Notes under the pieces: generated by a model
What the model saw: the letters and a program-made list of their open reading frames with translations, nothing else
What the model was told of the DNA's origin: nothing
The model's database searches: none
Source of the DNA: SAR86 cluster bacterium
Lineage (GTDB): Bacteria > Pseudomonadota > Gammaproteobacteria > Magnimaribacterales > AG-339-G14
DNA: 64,000 bases
Reading direction: 5' to 3'
NCBI GenBank assembly: GCA_028135785.1
Contig: JAOIHS010000002.1
Coordinates: forward strand, 70,222 to 134,221
Program-made: the position numbers and the translations under genes
Shown here: one piece after another, positions 36,932-45,786 of the stretch
Layout: the number at the start of each line of letters is the position of its first letter
Position numbering within the stretch: position 1 is the first letter of the stretch

Positions 36932-37873
36932 ATGAATAAATTAAAATTAATAATATTAACGACAATTTTATCTTTATCGGCATCCATTGCCTCTGCACAA
37001 AGCTCTGAATCGTGCACTAAAAGCTCTGGTACTATCATAAAAATAGAAAATGGAGCAACAACCTATCCTTTTAAAGTTTCAAGTGGTCTTAATACGGATG
37101 CATGCTCAGAGATTCCTGATAATTATCGTATTAACATATTTAAATTTGGGCTTTGTACAGCTAATCCTATGACAGCAAATGACTTTTCTAGTTGTTCTTT
37201 ATTGATTGATAGCGATACTGCGGTTACTCAAGTAATTTCAGGAGTAGGGGTAGGTAGCGCTTTAAACACTAATAAGACTATAGCTCCAGGTACCTACGGT
37301 TATTTGGTCACATTAATGACTAATAAATTAGAAATAGAACATACTCAAACATATAACGGAACTATTTATGCTAAGCCTAACGGAGGCACAGAAACTTCTG
37401 GAGTTAAATGCTGGTCTCTTGCAGATTATGGCACTTCTTTTGGTAACTGGGGAACTGAATTCGATGACAAAGGATCTCCAGATAACTCTGGCCTAACTTG
37501 TGGTGATGCAGATGCTACTCTTGTCAATCATGGATATACTAGTGAAACTTTTGACACCATGGGACCTGGTGAAGGAGAAGGATCTTGGACGGCTGAAATT
37601 GATGAAGGTTTTCAACAGGAAGCTGGAACAATGAATGGCAAATTATTGCAAATTGATAATGCTACTACAGCCACTTCTTATGCAGATGCAAAAAGAATGT
37701 TAATAGTACTAGATTTCACTACTGATAAAGTTGTCACCCCAAATAGTAAACTTGAACTAAAATTTAAATTAACTGACGCAGTAAGTGTTGATCATTCATT
37801 ATCTGATAGCAAAATTTATGCAGTTAAATTGGGTGCAGACCCTATTCAAGTTGATTTTGTGGTCACAAATTAA
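36932..37873 (+). CDS. Secreted protein of unknown family, partner of the barrel gene
   Basis: A 313-aa protein with a signal peptide cleaved about at ASA-QSS (residue 22). The mature part is rich in Ser, Thr, Gly and Asp, has several Cys residues suited to disulfides (CTKSSG, TDACSE, LCTANP, SSCSLL, KCWSL, LTCGD), and ends in strand-rich sequence. It looks like an extracellular or surface protein. The gene follows the inverse-autotransporter barrel at two bases and is closed by a strong terminator. I recognise no known domain. Confidence 0.7.
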   Translation: MNKLKLIILTTILSLSASIASAQSSESCTKSSGTIIKIENGATTYPFKVSSGLNTDACSEIPDNYRINIFKFGLCTANPMTANDFSSCSLLIDSDTAVTQVISGVGVGSALNTNKTIAPGTYGYLVTLMTNKLEIEHTQTYNGTIYAKPNGGTETSGVKCWSLADYGTSFGNWGTEFDDKGSPDNSGLTCGDADATLVNHGYTSETFDTMGPGEGEGSWTAEIDEGFQQEAGTMNGKLLQIDNATTATSYADAKRMLIVLDFTTDKVVTPNSKLELKFKLTDAVSVDHSLSDSKIYAVKLGADPIQVDFVVTN

Positions 37874-37888
37874 AAAAGACTAATAACC

Positions 37889-37919
37889 AAAAAAGGCATT
37901 TTTATAAATGCCTTTTTTT
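37889..37919. terminator. Bidirectional rho-independent terminator
   Basis: An 11-base perfect stem (AAAAGGCATTT, loop TTAT, AAATGCCTTTT) is followed by T-runs on both strands. It lies between the convergent secreted-protein gene and hspQ and can end both transcripts. Confidence 0.92.
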
Positions 37920-37933
37920 GTTTCAAGGATTAA

Positions 37934-38266
37934 TTAATTTCTAGCGCCCTGTAATATCTCGTATGAATTATCCTTGTAAGGACCAAAATTATCCATGACA
38001 TCCGGATGCGAGACAGGTTCGTTTGAACTATCAGCTAGAAGATTCTGTTGTGACACATAAGCCGTATAGAAAACGTCATCATTCTCTGCAAATACGTGAT
38101 AAAACGGTTGCTCCTTCTTTGGTCGCATTTGAGCAGGAATGCTTTGATACCACTCTTCGGTATTATTGAATTCTGGATCTACGTCGAAGATTACTCCTCT
38201 AAAATCTAAAAACTTATGTCTTATTACTTGCCCAATGGCAAAATTTGTTTCAATAATTTCATTCAT
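37934..38266 (-). CDS. hspQ: Heat-shock protein HspQ
   Basis: A 110-aa YccV/HspQ protein. FAIGQVIRHKFLDFRGVIFDVDPEFNNTEEWYQSIPAQMRPKKEQPFYHVFAE and the later YVSQQNLLADSSNEPVSHPDV match the family over full length. HspQ acts as a Lon protease specificity enhancer and binds hemimethylated origin DNA in some reports. In E. coli it is sigma-32 dependent, which fits the rpoH gene in this window, though I see no clear heat-shock promoter here. Confidence 0.94.
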   Translation of the reverse strand: MNEIIETNFAIGQVIRHKFLDFRGVIFDVDPEFNNTEEWYQSIPAQMRPKKEQPFYHVFAENDDVFYTAYVSQQNLLADSSNEPVSHPDVMDNFGPYKDNSYEILQGARN

Positions 38267-38315
38267 TTTATATTCTCATCTTACACTATTATATTTGGTG
38301 TCACTTAAATAAAAT

Positions 38316-39371
38316 TCAAGGTTTATGAGGCTCACTTAAGTAATTTTTTGATTGCATTTCTATTAATCTACTAACGGTTCTTTTATATTTATCTATTAAT
38401 TTAGGCATTGAATAAAGTTCTGGAAAATGAGTTTCCGACGAGACAATTACCTTAACTTTGCGGTCATAACATTCATCTATCAAACTTATAAATCTTCTAG
38501 CTTCATCATCAGATTTAATTATAGGAATATTTGAAATTAGAACATTGTGAAATTCACGAGCAATTTCAATATAATCAGCAGAGCTTCTTGGCGAAGAGCA
38601 TATTTCTTTAAAATCAAACCAAATTGTTCCTTCAGAGCTCCTTATTATGCTGATCTTCCTATCCAATATTTTGATAGACTTTTCATTATGTTCTGAAGCT
38701 TTAGACAATGTTTCATAAGCTTTAGACATATTTTTTTCTGCGTTAGTTCCTAGCGGCATAAAAAATAGATCGGTTTGTTCCAAAGCTCTCAACCTATAGT
38801 CATTTTCAGAATCTAAAAAAAATATTTCACAGTTCTCTTCGATAGATTGAATTGCAGGTAGAAATAATTTTCTCTGTAATCCATTGAGATAGAGATTTTT
38901 AGGCTCTATATTCGATGTTGTGACTAAACTTACCCCAGTGGCAAATAGTTCAGTCATAAATCTACCTAAGAGCATTGCGTCTCCAATATCTTCAACAAAA
39001 AATTCATCAAAACAAAGTACTGAATATTTCTTAGAAAGACTTTTCACTATTTTTTTCACAGGATCTTTTTGCTTATCTAAAGAGTGCAAGTCTCTATGCA
39101 AATTATTCATGAACCTATGAAAATGGAGACGTATTTTTCTTTCTGTTTTTAAGTGATCAAAAAATAAATCCATGACAAACGTTTTACCTCTTCCCACTTC
39201 TCCATGAATATATAAACTCCTTGGTTTCTTATCTTTTTTTAAGAAACTAAAAAAGTTTGAAGAGGCATCCAATATTTCAACTCTTTCTTGAAGTCTTTCA
39301 ATCAATGAAAGCTGGAATTCATCCAGCTTAATCTGCCCATTATTGACAGCTTTTAAGTATGTATCTTTCAG
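38316..39371 (-). CDS. zapE: Cell-division ATPase ZapE (probable CTG start)
   Basis: An AFG1/ZapE ATPase linked to Z-ring constriction and membrane quality control. Walker A is YIHGEVGRGKTFVMDLFF, Walker B is VLCFDEFFVEDIGDAMLLGRFM, then TTSNIEPKNLYLNGLQRKLFLPAI, DYRLR and EARRFISLIDECYDR. The ORF track begins at a TTG (39305). The same frame continues upstream as TYLKAVNNGQIKLDEFQLSLIERLQ, which aligns with the E. coli ZapE N-terminus (QYLKALNEG). The only near-standard codon in that stretch is a CTG at 39371 overlapping the previous gene's stop (CTGA). I therefore extend the gene to it, giving about 351 aa. Confidence 0.88.
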   Translation of the reverse strand: MKDTYLKAVNNGQIKLDEFQLSLIERLQERVEILDASSNFFSFLKKDKKPRSLYIHGEVGRGKTFVMDLFFDHLKTERKIRLHFHRFMNNLHRDLHSLDKQKDPVKKIVKSLSKKYSVLCFDEFFVEDIGDAMLLGRFMTELFATGVSLVTTSNIEPKNLYLNGLQRKLFLPAIQSIEENCEIFFLDSENDYRLRALEQTDLFFMPLGTNAEKNMSKAYETLSKASEHNEKSIKILDRKISIIRSSEGTIWFDFKEICSSPRSSADYIEIAREFHNVLISNIPIIKSDDEARRFISLIDECYDRKVKVIVSSETHFPELYSMPKLIDKYKRTVSRLIEMQSKNYLSEPHKP

Positions 39372-39655
39372 TTGATGCTTTTATGAACTGTTATCTCAGG
39401 AGCACCAGCCATAAATGGAGCTAGGGCCATTCCAAGAGTCTTGAAATGTTCAGTCTGCACATGATTTGCATGAGCTTCTTCAGTTTTATACAACTCAATC
39501 ATCATTATTGTTAAAGGATCTTCTGTTTCATGCATTTCATAATAAAAGCAATCTGCTTCATTAGCCGAAACTGCTTGAACCAGTTTCTCCATTGCTTCAA
39601 TAAAATTATCTCTTTCTCCTTCTTTTATTTTTAATTTTGCTATAGCTCCAATCAT
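39368..39655 (-). CDS. ABM-family (putative quinol) monooxygenase
   Basis: A 95-aa dimeric ferredoxin-like protein of the antibiotic biosynthesis monooxygenase family. IGAIAKLKIKEGERDNFIEAMEKLVQAVSANEADCFYYEMHETEDP and the YKTEEAHANHVQTEHFKTL segment, with the conserved His, match YgiN-like members. The likely job is quinol or small aromatic oxidation, or merely dimeric ligand binding. It has an ATG start with an AAAAGAGGAT ribosome site. Its TGA overlaps the proposed zapE CTG start. Confidence 0.85.
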   Translation of the reverse strand: MIGAIAKLKIKEGERDNFIEAMEKLVQAVSANEADCFYYEMHETEDPLTIMMIELYKTEEAHANHVQTEHFKTLGMALAPFMAGAPEITVHKSIN

Positions 39656-39726
39656 TTTTATCCTCTTTTTTGTTATGATTATTGATTAAGGTTTTAGTAT
39701 AACCATTTAATTCCAGAGGAGAAATC

Positions 39727-40341
39727 ATGATTAAAATATGGGGAACAGAAAATTCAAGAGCAATGCGACCAATATGGACAGCTGAAGAAATGGGGCTGGA
39801 TTACGAGCTAAATATGATGCCTTTTCCACCGAGAGTTTTTATGAAAGAGTACTTAGATATAAATATGTTGGGAACGATTCCATACATGATTGATGGGGAT
39901 ATAAAAATGACTGAGTCAGTTGCAATGTCTCAATATTTAGTAGAAAAACATGGACCAACTGCTTTAAGAGTAACGCCTGAAGAAAAAGATTATCCTACTT
40001 ATTTAAATTGGCTTTACCATTCCGATGCAACTTTAACTTTTCCACAGACAGTTGTACTGAGATATAAACTGCAAGAACCTGGCGTTGCTGATGCTGCAGT
40101 AGAAGGCTACAGCAGATGGTTTGTTTCAAGATTAAAACTTTTAGAGACAGCTCTGGAAGATAGAGAATACCTTTGCTCGGATAGATTTACCATTGCGGAT
40201 ATCTGCGTTAGTTATGCAATTAATTTGGCAGATTCCTTGGGGATTCATCAGGCTTTTAAACCTAATATTAAAAGATGGACAGATTTGCTCTTTGAAAGAG
40301 ATGCATTTAAGAAATCGAAGAGTTATAAGTTTGAAGAATAG
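39727..40341 (+). CDS. Glutathione S-transferase family protein
   Basis: A 204-aa two-domain GST. The N-terminal thioredoxin-like domain has NSRAMRPIWTAEEMGLDYEL, the cis-Pro GTIPYMIDGDIKMTESVAMSQYL block with the Glu-Ser pair that holds glutathione, and a helical C-terminal domain with the FTIADICVSYAI N-capping box. Substrate unknown. A strong ribosome site, AGAGGAG, precedes the ATG. Confidence 0.9.
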   Translation: MIKIWGTENSRAMRPIWTAEEMGLDYELNMMPFPPRVFMKEYLDINMLGTIPYMIDGDIKMTESVAMSQYLVEKHGPTALRVTPEEKDYPTYLNWLYHSDATLTFPQTVVLRYKLQEPGVADAAVEGYSRWFVSRLKLLETALEDREYLCSDRFTIADICVSYAINLADSLGIHQAFKPNIKRWTDLLFERDAFKKSKSYKFEE

Positions 40342-40348
40342 GTTAAAG

Positions 40349-41218
40349 CTATTTTTTTGGCGGTAAAGGAATTAGAACTGAAGTTCTTTCAAGATAAGCC
40401 ATGTATTCAGAGTTACCTGACCATCTTTTTAAACCTCGAGCCTCCAGCAGATTTACTCCGCTAACCCTTGTTAACAGAAAGATAATAAAAACAGGCGAAA
40501 TATAAGCAACAGATTGCCATCCGCTTATGGTGGGAGCTGCAATTATGGCTATTCCAATCCAAAGTGTAATTTCTCCAAAATAGTTCGGGTGACGAGACCA
40601 AGACCATAAACCACTGGTAATAAAAGAATCTCTATTATTTGGATTCAATTTAAAATTAGATTTTTGTTGATCGGCAACAACCTCCATCAAAAATCCTGAA
40701 ATCCAAACAATCGAACCTATTAAAGCAAACAGATCTAGGGCTTGTTTATCAGAAGACGTAATCGCTGCTAAAGCCATTGCTGAAGTTAAAAAGACCCATA
40801 GACCTTGAATTGTCCAAGTCATCAAAAACCACCAAAAGTCTAATTTCATTCGATCAAATCTGCCGTCCTTGCCATCCCTTTTAACTCTCGAAAAGAGAAA
40901 AGATCCTAGTCTAGCTGCCCAAATCCAAATTAATAATGTTAAAAGAATATCTCTTAACGAAATATCAATCGTTATCAACATAGCTAATAGAACTACTGAT
41001 AAGTAAGTTAAAGATCCTGTTAAATCAAAATAATGTTCAGTTGAATAAATATAAGATGGGATGAAGACGATCCATTGGATTATAAAGATCATAAAAAAAC
41101 ATGCAAAAATTAAAGAAACACCTGAAACAGAAACACTTCCTTGGTGTATGCCCAGAGCCACCAAAGCTCCAATTAAAACGGATATTATTGTTGAGGGTAT
41201 TGTTACTTTAGGAGACAT
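40349..41218 (-). CDS. DUF1295 / steroid-reductase-like membrane protein
   Basis: A 289-aa protein with about seven membrane helices. FITSGLWSWSRHPNYFGEITLWIGI (about residues 198-222) is the signature of the ICMT/5-alpha-reductase-like family; the C-terminal GVNLLEARGLKRWSGNSEYMAYLERTSVLIPLPPK is typical of DUF1295. Likely a lipid- or prenyl-modifying or reducing enzyme; the substrate is unknown. It converges on the GST gene. Confidence 0.88.
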   Translation of the reverse strand: MSPKVTIPSTIISVLIGALVALGIHQGSVSVSGVSLIFACFFMIFIIQWIVFIPSYIYSTEHYFDLTGSLTYLSVVLLAMLITIDISLRDILLTLLIWIWAARLGSFLFSRVKRDGKDGRFDRMKLDFWWFLMTWTIQGLWVFLTSAMALAAITSSDKQALDLFALIGSIVWISGFLMEVVADQQKSNFKLNPNNRDSFITSGLWSWSRHPNYFGEITLWIGIAIIAAPTISGWQSVAYISPVFIIFLLTRVSGVNLLEARGLKRWSGNSEYMAYLERTSVLIPLPPKK

Positions 41219-41290
41219 ATTTATTAAAAGTATATATTGATTTAAGTTTTTTTTTAATAGATATTAACCATATAAAAAAATGGAGTCAAA

Positions 41291-42436
41291 ATGAAATCAC
41301 CAATATGTGAAATGCTCGGAGCAGAATTCCCACTAGTAGCATTTAGTCATTGTAAAGATGTAGTAGTAGCTGTATCAAAAGCTGGGGGAGTAGGCGTTCT
41401 TGGAGCGGTAGGAATGTCACCTGAAATTTTAGAGCAAGAACTTAAATGGATAGATGAAAGAATCGATGGAATGCCTTACGGAGTTGATGTCTTGATTCCA
41501 AATAAAATGTTGGGCAAAGGTGAAGAATTTAATGCACAAAAGCTTGTAGATATGATTCCACAAGAATATCGAGATTTTAGAACAGATGTTTTAAAAAATC
41601 ATGACATCGATGCGCCAGAATTAAGAACAAATGAAGATGATTTATCTTCTTCTGGTTTTGCAGAAAATACTGCAGACGAGGGGGCAAAAGCGTTACTGGA
41701 TGTTGCCTTTTCTCATCCTATAAAATTGATAGCAAACGCTTTAGGTGTTCCGCCAGAATGGATGATTAAAATGGGTAAAGATAATGATGTAAAAGTTGCA
41801 GCTCTCTTAGGAACTAAAGAACATGCAATAGCTCAGGTAAAAGCAGGCGTGGATATTTTAGTTGTATCCGGCACTGAAGCTGGAGGGCATTGTGGAAGCG
41901 TTTCAACTATGGTCTTAGTCCCCGAAGTGCATAGAGCAATACAACCTTATGGAGATGTCCCCATATTAGCAGCAGGTGGAATAGTTACCGGAGAACAAAT
42001 GGCTGCTTCAATGGTTATGGGGGCCTCAGGAGTCTGGACAGCATCTGTATGGCTAACAACTGCAGAAGCAGAAACACATCCCATTGTTAAAGAAAAAATG
42101 TTGAAAGCTAGCTCAAGCGACACCGTAAGGTCTAGAAGTAGGACTGGTAAACATTCAAGACAACTAAAATCTTCTTGGACAGATGCTTGGGAAGCGGAAG
42201 GTGCTCCAGAACCTTTACCAATGCCTCTACAACCAATTGTTGCGGAACCAGCACTGCGAAAAGTTAATCAACTTGCCGAAGGTGGTCATGATGGGGCAGT
42301 CGATCTAGCTACGTATTGGGTTGGACAAGGAGTTGGTATGATGACTGAAAGCTTATCAGCAGGAACAGTCGTTCAAGAATTTAAACAAGATTTTATAAAC
42401 GCATACGAGAGATTTGAGGGTTTTCTTCAAGAATAA
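41291..42436 (+). CDS. Nitronate monooxygenase-family flavoprotein
   Basis: A 381-aa FMN enzyme of the NMO (2-nitropropane dioxygenase) family. SPICEMLGAEFPLVAFSHCKDVVVAVSKAGGVGVLGAVG opens it. VSGTEAGGHCGSVSTMVLVPEV contains the Gly-His-Cys segment at the FMN, and PILAAGGIVTGEQMAASMVMGASGVWTASVWL is the phosphate-binding end of the barrel. A stretch rich in acidic residues (about 100-130) is an insert relative to minimal NMOs. The enzyme likely oxidises nitronates or acts on a related metabolite. Confidence 0.9.
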   Translation: MKSPICEMLGAEFPLVAFSHCKDVVVAVSKAGGVGVLGAVGMSPEILEQELKWIDERIDGMPYGVDVLIPNKMLGKGEEFNAQKLVDMIPQEYRDFRTDVLKNHDIDAPELRTNEDDLSSSGFAENTADEGAKALLDVAFSHPIKLIANALGVPPEWMIKMGKDNDVKVAALLGTKEHAIAQVKAGVDILVVSGTEAGGHCGSVSTMVLVPEVHRAIQPYGDVPILAAGGIVTGEQMAASMVMGASGVWTASVWLTTAEAETHPIVKEKMLKASSSDTVRSRSRTGKHSRQLKSSWTDAWEAEGAPEPLPMPLQPIVAEPALRKVNQLAEGGHDGAVDLATYWVGQGVGMMTESLSAGTVVQEFKQDFINAYERFEGFLQE

Positions 42437-42952
42437 TTAAGAAGAAATGGTTCCTGACCATCTAAGTTTAGGAACCATTCTATCTTTTTCATTGAGAATC
42501 TCGATTCCATATTCCTTTCTCAAATCAGATATTTTTCTTTCCATATAAAATTCAGGGGGAGTAAAAGGCCACTTTTTTTTCATTTTTTTAATTTTTTTAA
42601 AAATCTTAAAGTGAGTAGGAATAATTTTTATATATAAAGAAACGAACTTACGATAGCCTATTTCCTTAGCTAAATATTTAGTGAGCCCTTTTAGTTCAGG
42701 TAATTTTGTATAAGATAGTAAATATCTTAATTTGTAAGAACAGCCAAATATAAGCCAAGAATCTAAAAAAGACTCTTCCTCTAAAGAAGTATCTAGTCCA
42801 AAAATTACATGTGAAGCGTCATGATCCCTAATTAGGGTGGAGTTGTCTTTATCTACTAATAGTTTTTTATTATTATCTAGTAGATATTGGTCATAAACCT
42901 CAATTCCTTCTTTCAAAGTCAAAGAACAGTTTTGTTCTTGAAAAGCTAGCAT
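42437..42952 (-). CDS. Coq4-like protein (tentative)
   Basis: A protein of about 171 aa. It holds an HDASH segment followed by acidic residues (SLEEESFLDSWL), which resembles the HDxxH-x(11)-E zinc motif of COQ4, a protein tied to ubiquinone synthesis. The basic tail (KIFKKIKKMKKKWPFTPPEFYMERKISDLRKEYGIEIL) resembles the membrane-facing part of that family. The ORF track starts at a GTG (42979); I prefer the ATG at 42952, one base after the SDR stop (TAAGATG). It is the last gene of the ADH-SDR-Coq4-like run. Function is not sure. Confidence 0.55.
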   Translation of the reverse strand: MLAFQEQNCSLTLKEGIEVYDQYLLDNNKKLLVDKDNSTLIRDHDASHVIFGLDTSLEEESFLDSWLIFGCSYKLRYLLSYTKLPELKGLTKYLAKEIGYRKFVSLYIKIIPTHFKIFKKIKKMKKKWPFTPPEFYMERKISDLRKEYGIEILNEKDRMVPKLRWSGTISS

Positions 42953-42953
42953 C

Positions 42954-43718
42954 TTAAGTATTCCACCAAGCCTGATCACTAAAAGATCTAATATCTATTT
43001 CATGAGTCCACGAGGATCTATGCTGTTGGGCAATATGCCAATAAGTTTCAGCAATTTTTTCAGGAACCAATAATCCATCGTTTTCCATGCCTTTAGTTTC
43101 TCTCAGTTTTTGGAAATTTTCTTCACCAAGCATTTTTCCCAGAGTATCTGGAGCATCTACAGCTCCGTCTATAATAATATGAGCAATATGAATATTTTTT
43201 GAGGCAAATTCTGCATTCAAAGATTGGCAAATCATTCTTCTTCCTGCCATGGCTGACGCATGCGAAATTTGACCTTTATTCCCTCTAACGGCAGAAGTTG
43301 CTGATGTTACTAAGATAGTTCCAGATTTTCTTTCTTCCATGAGTGGAGTCAAAACTTGAGCTAAACGAAATAAACCAAAAGTTGCCATTCTCCAGCCCAT
43401 CTCAAAAGCTTTATACGAAGTATCTTTTAGGTCTCTATTACCTATCTGAGCTCCAATGTTATAAACAGCTACTTCGATAGGGCCTATTTCTTTTTCGATA
43501 TGATTAACGATATCTTCGATACTATTTTCATCTATTACATTAAGTAAACTCCCAGATGCGACACCGTCATCTGCTTCAATTTCATTGATGAGTTTATTTA
43601 ATCCATCTTGATCAGTTCTGCGACATAGATAAACATGAAATCCTTCTCTAGCGAATCTCTTCGCAACATTTCCTCCAACACCAGCTCCAGAACCTATTAC
43701 CAAACAAACTTTTTTCAA
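42954..43718 (-). CDS. Short-chain dehydrogenase/reductase
   Basis: A 254-aa SDR. The cofactor motif is CLVIGSGAGVGGNVAKRFAREGF (about residues 5-27). YNIGAQIGN corresponds to the NNAG motif. The catalytic Ser lies in ILVTSATSAVRG, but the usual YxxxK is replaced by HASAMAGRR, so the Tyr and Lys are missing. It may therefore be a divergent or non-classical member. The start is TTG with AAAGAAG upstream. It sits between the ADH and the Coq4-like gene. Confidence 0.88.
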   Translation of the reverse strand: MKKVCLVIGSGAGVGGNVAKRFAREGFHVYLCRRTDQDGLNKLINEIEADDGVASGSLLNVIDENSIEDIVNHIEKEIGPIEVAVYNIGAQIGNRDLKDTSYKAFEMGWRMATFGLFRLAQVLTPLMEERKSGTILVTSATSAVRGNKGQISHASAMAGRRMICQSLNAEFASKNIHIAHIIIDGAVDAPDTLGKMLGEENFQKLRETKGMENDGLLVPEKIAETYWHIAQQHRSSWTHEIDIRSFSDQAWWNT

Positions 43719-43732
43719 TTTATGTACTTCTT

Positions 43733-44779
43733 TTAGTCGTGAGTTAATGAAACCAGACCCACAAGCTTTCCTGCTTTCATTTCCTCAAGAGTTCTATTAG
43801 CCTCAGAAGCATTTCTCGATTCCACCTTTACAGGTTCTATTTTGCCTTCGGCAACGAGCGTCATCAATTCCTTCATTTCTCCTAGACTGCCCACATATGA
43901 TCCAAGTAATCTTTTTTCAGTAAGTGTGTGTATTGGTAAAGGAATAGTTATTTGACCTCCAAATAATCCAACCACTACTTGAATACCACCTCTAGTAAGG
44001 TTGTTGTATCCAAAATTTACCGATGCTTCAGCTCCTACAAAATCGACAATAGCTTTTGCTCCACCGCCGGTAAGTTCGGTAAGTTTTGCAGCAGCATCTT
44101 CAGAAGCAGAATTAATTACATGTGAAGCACCAAGATCTTTAGCAATCTTCAACTTGTCATCATCTATATCCATGACAATAGGGTTGATGCCGTATGCCGC
44201 TCTTGCAATTTTAAGCGCCAACAAACCTAAACCTCCGGCACTAATAATTACTAAGGAATTATCTGTTGTAAAAGGCTCAGCTTTTTTAAGAGCACTATAA
44301 GCAGTTAAACCTCTACAGGCATAACTTCCGGCTAGACTATCAGGAGTATCTCCTGCAGCAAATAAATATTGTTCTCCTGGAACTAAAACATGATCTCCAT
44401 AACCACCGCTCACATTTATACCCAGATTTGAATTATTCATGCAGTAATGAGTTTTATCAGAGTCACAAAGCTCACAGTTTCCGCAACCTATCCAGGGATA
44501 AGCTACATATCTTTCTCCAATACTTACGTTCGAAACTTCATCACCAATAGCTACGACTTCGCCAAAAATCTCATGCCCCATAGTTAACGGATCATTTACA
44601 GGAGTTGGAAGTTGAGCTCCTCCACCTAGATCAAAGTAACCATCAAGAATATGTACATCTGAATGACAAACTCCGCACGATATAGTTTTTATTAGGACTT
44701 CTTTCCCCTTTGGCACTGGAGTTTCCAATTCCATTTCTTTTAGGGGCTTGCCATTTTCTACTACCTGATATGCTTTCAT
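43733..44779 (-). CDS. Zinc-dependent alcohol dehydrogenase
   Basis: A 348-aa MDR-superfamily enzyme. The catalytic zinc site is in CGVCHSDVHIL and GHEIFGEVVAIGDEV; the structural zinc cysteines are in GCGNCELCDSDKTHYC (four Cys). The cofactor fold is VIISAGGLGLLALKIARAA with acidic DIDDDKL after it, which favours NAD. It likely oxidises a primary or secondary alcohol. First gene of a minus-strand run with the SDR and Coq4-like genes. Confidence 0.93.
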   Translation of the reverse strand: MKAYQVVENGKPLKEMELETPVPKGKEVLIKTISCGVCHSDVHILDGYFDLGGGAQLPTPVNDPLTMGHEIFGEVVAIGDEVSNVSIGERYVAYPWIGCGNCELCDSDKTHYCMNNSNLGINVSGGYGDHVLVPGEQYLFAAGDTPDSLAGSYACRGLTAYSALKKAEPFTTDNSLVIISAGGLGLLALKIARAAYGINPIVMDIDDDKLKIAKDLGASHVINSASEDAAAKLTELTGGGAKAIVDFVGAEASVNFGYNNLTRGGIQVVVGLFGGQITIPLPIHTLTEKRLLGSYVGSLGEMKELMTLVAEGKIEPVKVESRNASEANRTLEEMKAGKLVGLVSLTHD

Positions 44780-44794
44780 TTTCTCTCCTTATTA

Positions 44795-45769
44795 TTAATT
44801 TATTAAAGATGCATAAGCTCTATTAACTAAAACTAATGAATTTTTGCCTAAAATATCCTCAAACTCCTTGGCTGGGTTTATTTCTAGTACCTCTTCCAAA
44901 GATATTCCTTTGTATATTAAAGAAGCAATTCTATCTCTTACTATTATCAATTTTTCTAAATAAATTTTAACTGTTTTTTTATCCGATAATTTACCATGTC
45001 CAGGCACAATAATAGTTTTATCGTCTATGATTTTTAAAATCTCACTGATAGAGTCAATCATTCCATTAATTGAGCCGCCATTATCTGCATCTATAAATAT
45101 AAAATCTCCGGATAAATTAATTATATCTCCAGCATGCAAAACATTCGATTTAGAAAAGTACACGAAAGCATCTCCAGTAGTGTGAGCGGGTCCAAAATTC
45201 ATAATCTTAATTTTTTCTTTATTTAAAAATAATTCCATAGAATCATTGAATGTAATATTTGGAAGAGCCGAACTTTCAAAAGCTTGTTGTGGATATTTTA
45301 AAATTACCAAATTCACTAGGTTATCTCTCTTCATAAATTCCCGAGAATTTTGATGAGCAATTATTTCTGCTCCTAATGGCCCAAAAGCTCTATTGCCTTC
45401 AGCATGATCATAATGCCAATGAGTATTAATTACGTAGTCAACTTCTTCCCCGCCTAACTCTGAGATCGCTTTCAAAACTTTTTGATGATATTGCGGATAT
45501 TGATCATCAACTATTACTACACCGTCCTCACCAATAGAAACAAGAATATTTCCTCCAACGACCGGACCTTCAGCAAACAAAACAGACAAACTATTATTAA
45601 TTTTGACGACTTTTATCTCATTTTTATCGAAACCAGGAAATTGAATAGCTTCAAATAATTTTTCTTGATCTTGAGTAAATTTTGTAAAGTCTGGCAATGG
45701 GTCTTGAGTACAAGAGAAAATTAGATTAACAATTAAAAGCAGTGTTAAATTTTTAATCATTTTTTTCAA
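44795..45769 (-). CDS. MBL-fold metallohydrolase, lipoprotein
   Basis: A 324-aa metallo-beta-lactamase-fold protein with a lipoprotein signal (lipobox IFSC, Cys about residue 20). Metal ligands are in NTHWHYDHAEGNRAFG (about residues 116-131), GPAHTTGDAFVYF, NVLHAGDIINLSG and VPGHGKLS. The HxHxDH pattern reads HWHYDH. It resembles quinoprotein relay or SoxH-like periplasmic hydrolases; the substrate is unknown. It sits between the ADH and DUF1330 genes. Confidence 0.88.
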   Translation of the reverse strand: MKKMIKNLTLLLIVNLIFSCTQDPLPDFTKFTQDQEKLFEAIQFPGFDKNEIKVVKINNSLSVLFAEGPVVGGNILVSIGEDGVVIVDDQYPQYHQKVLKAISELGGEEVDYVINTHWHYDHAEGNRAFGPLGAEIIAHQNSREFMKRDNLVNLVILKYPQQAFESSALPNITFNDSMELFLNKEKIKIMNFGPAHTTGDAFVYFSKSNVLHAGDIINLSGDFIFIDADNGGSINGMIDSISEILKIIDDKTIIVPGHGKLSDKKTVKIYLEKLIIVRDRIASLIYKGISLEEVLEINPAKEFEDILGKNSLVLVNRAYASLIN

Positions 45770-45786
45770 TCTAGATTTCTAAAAAA

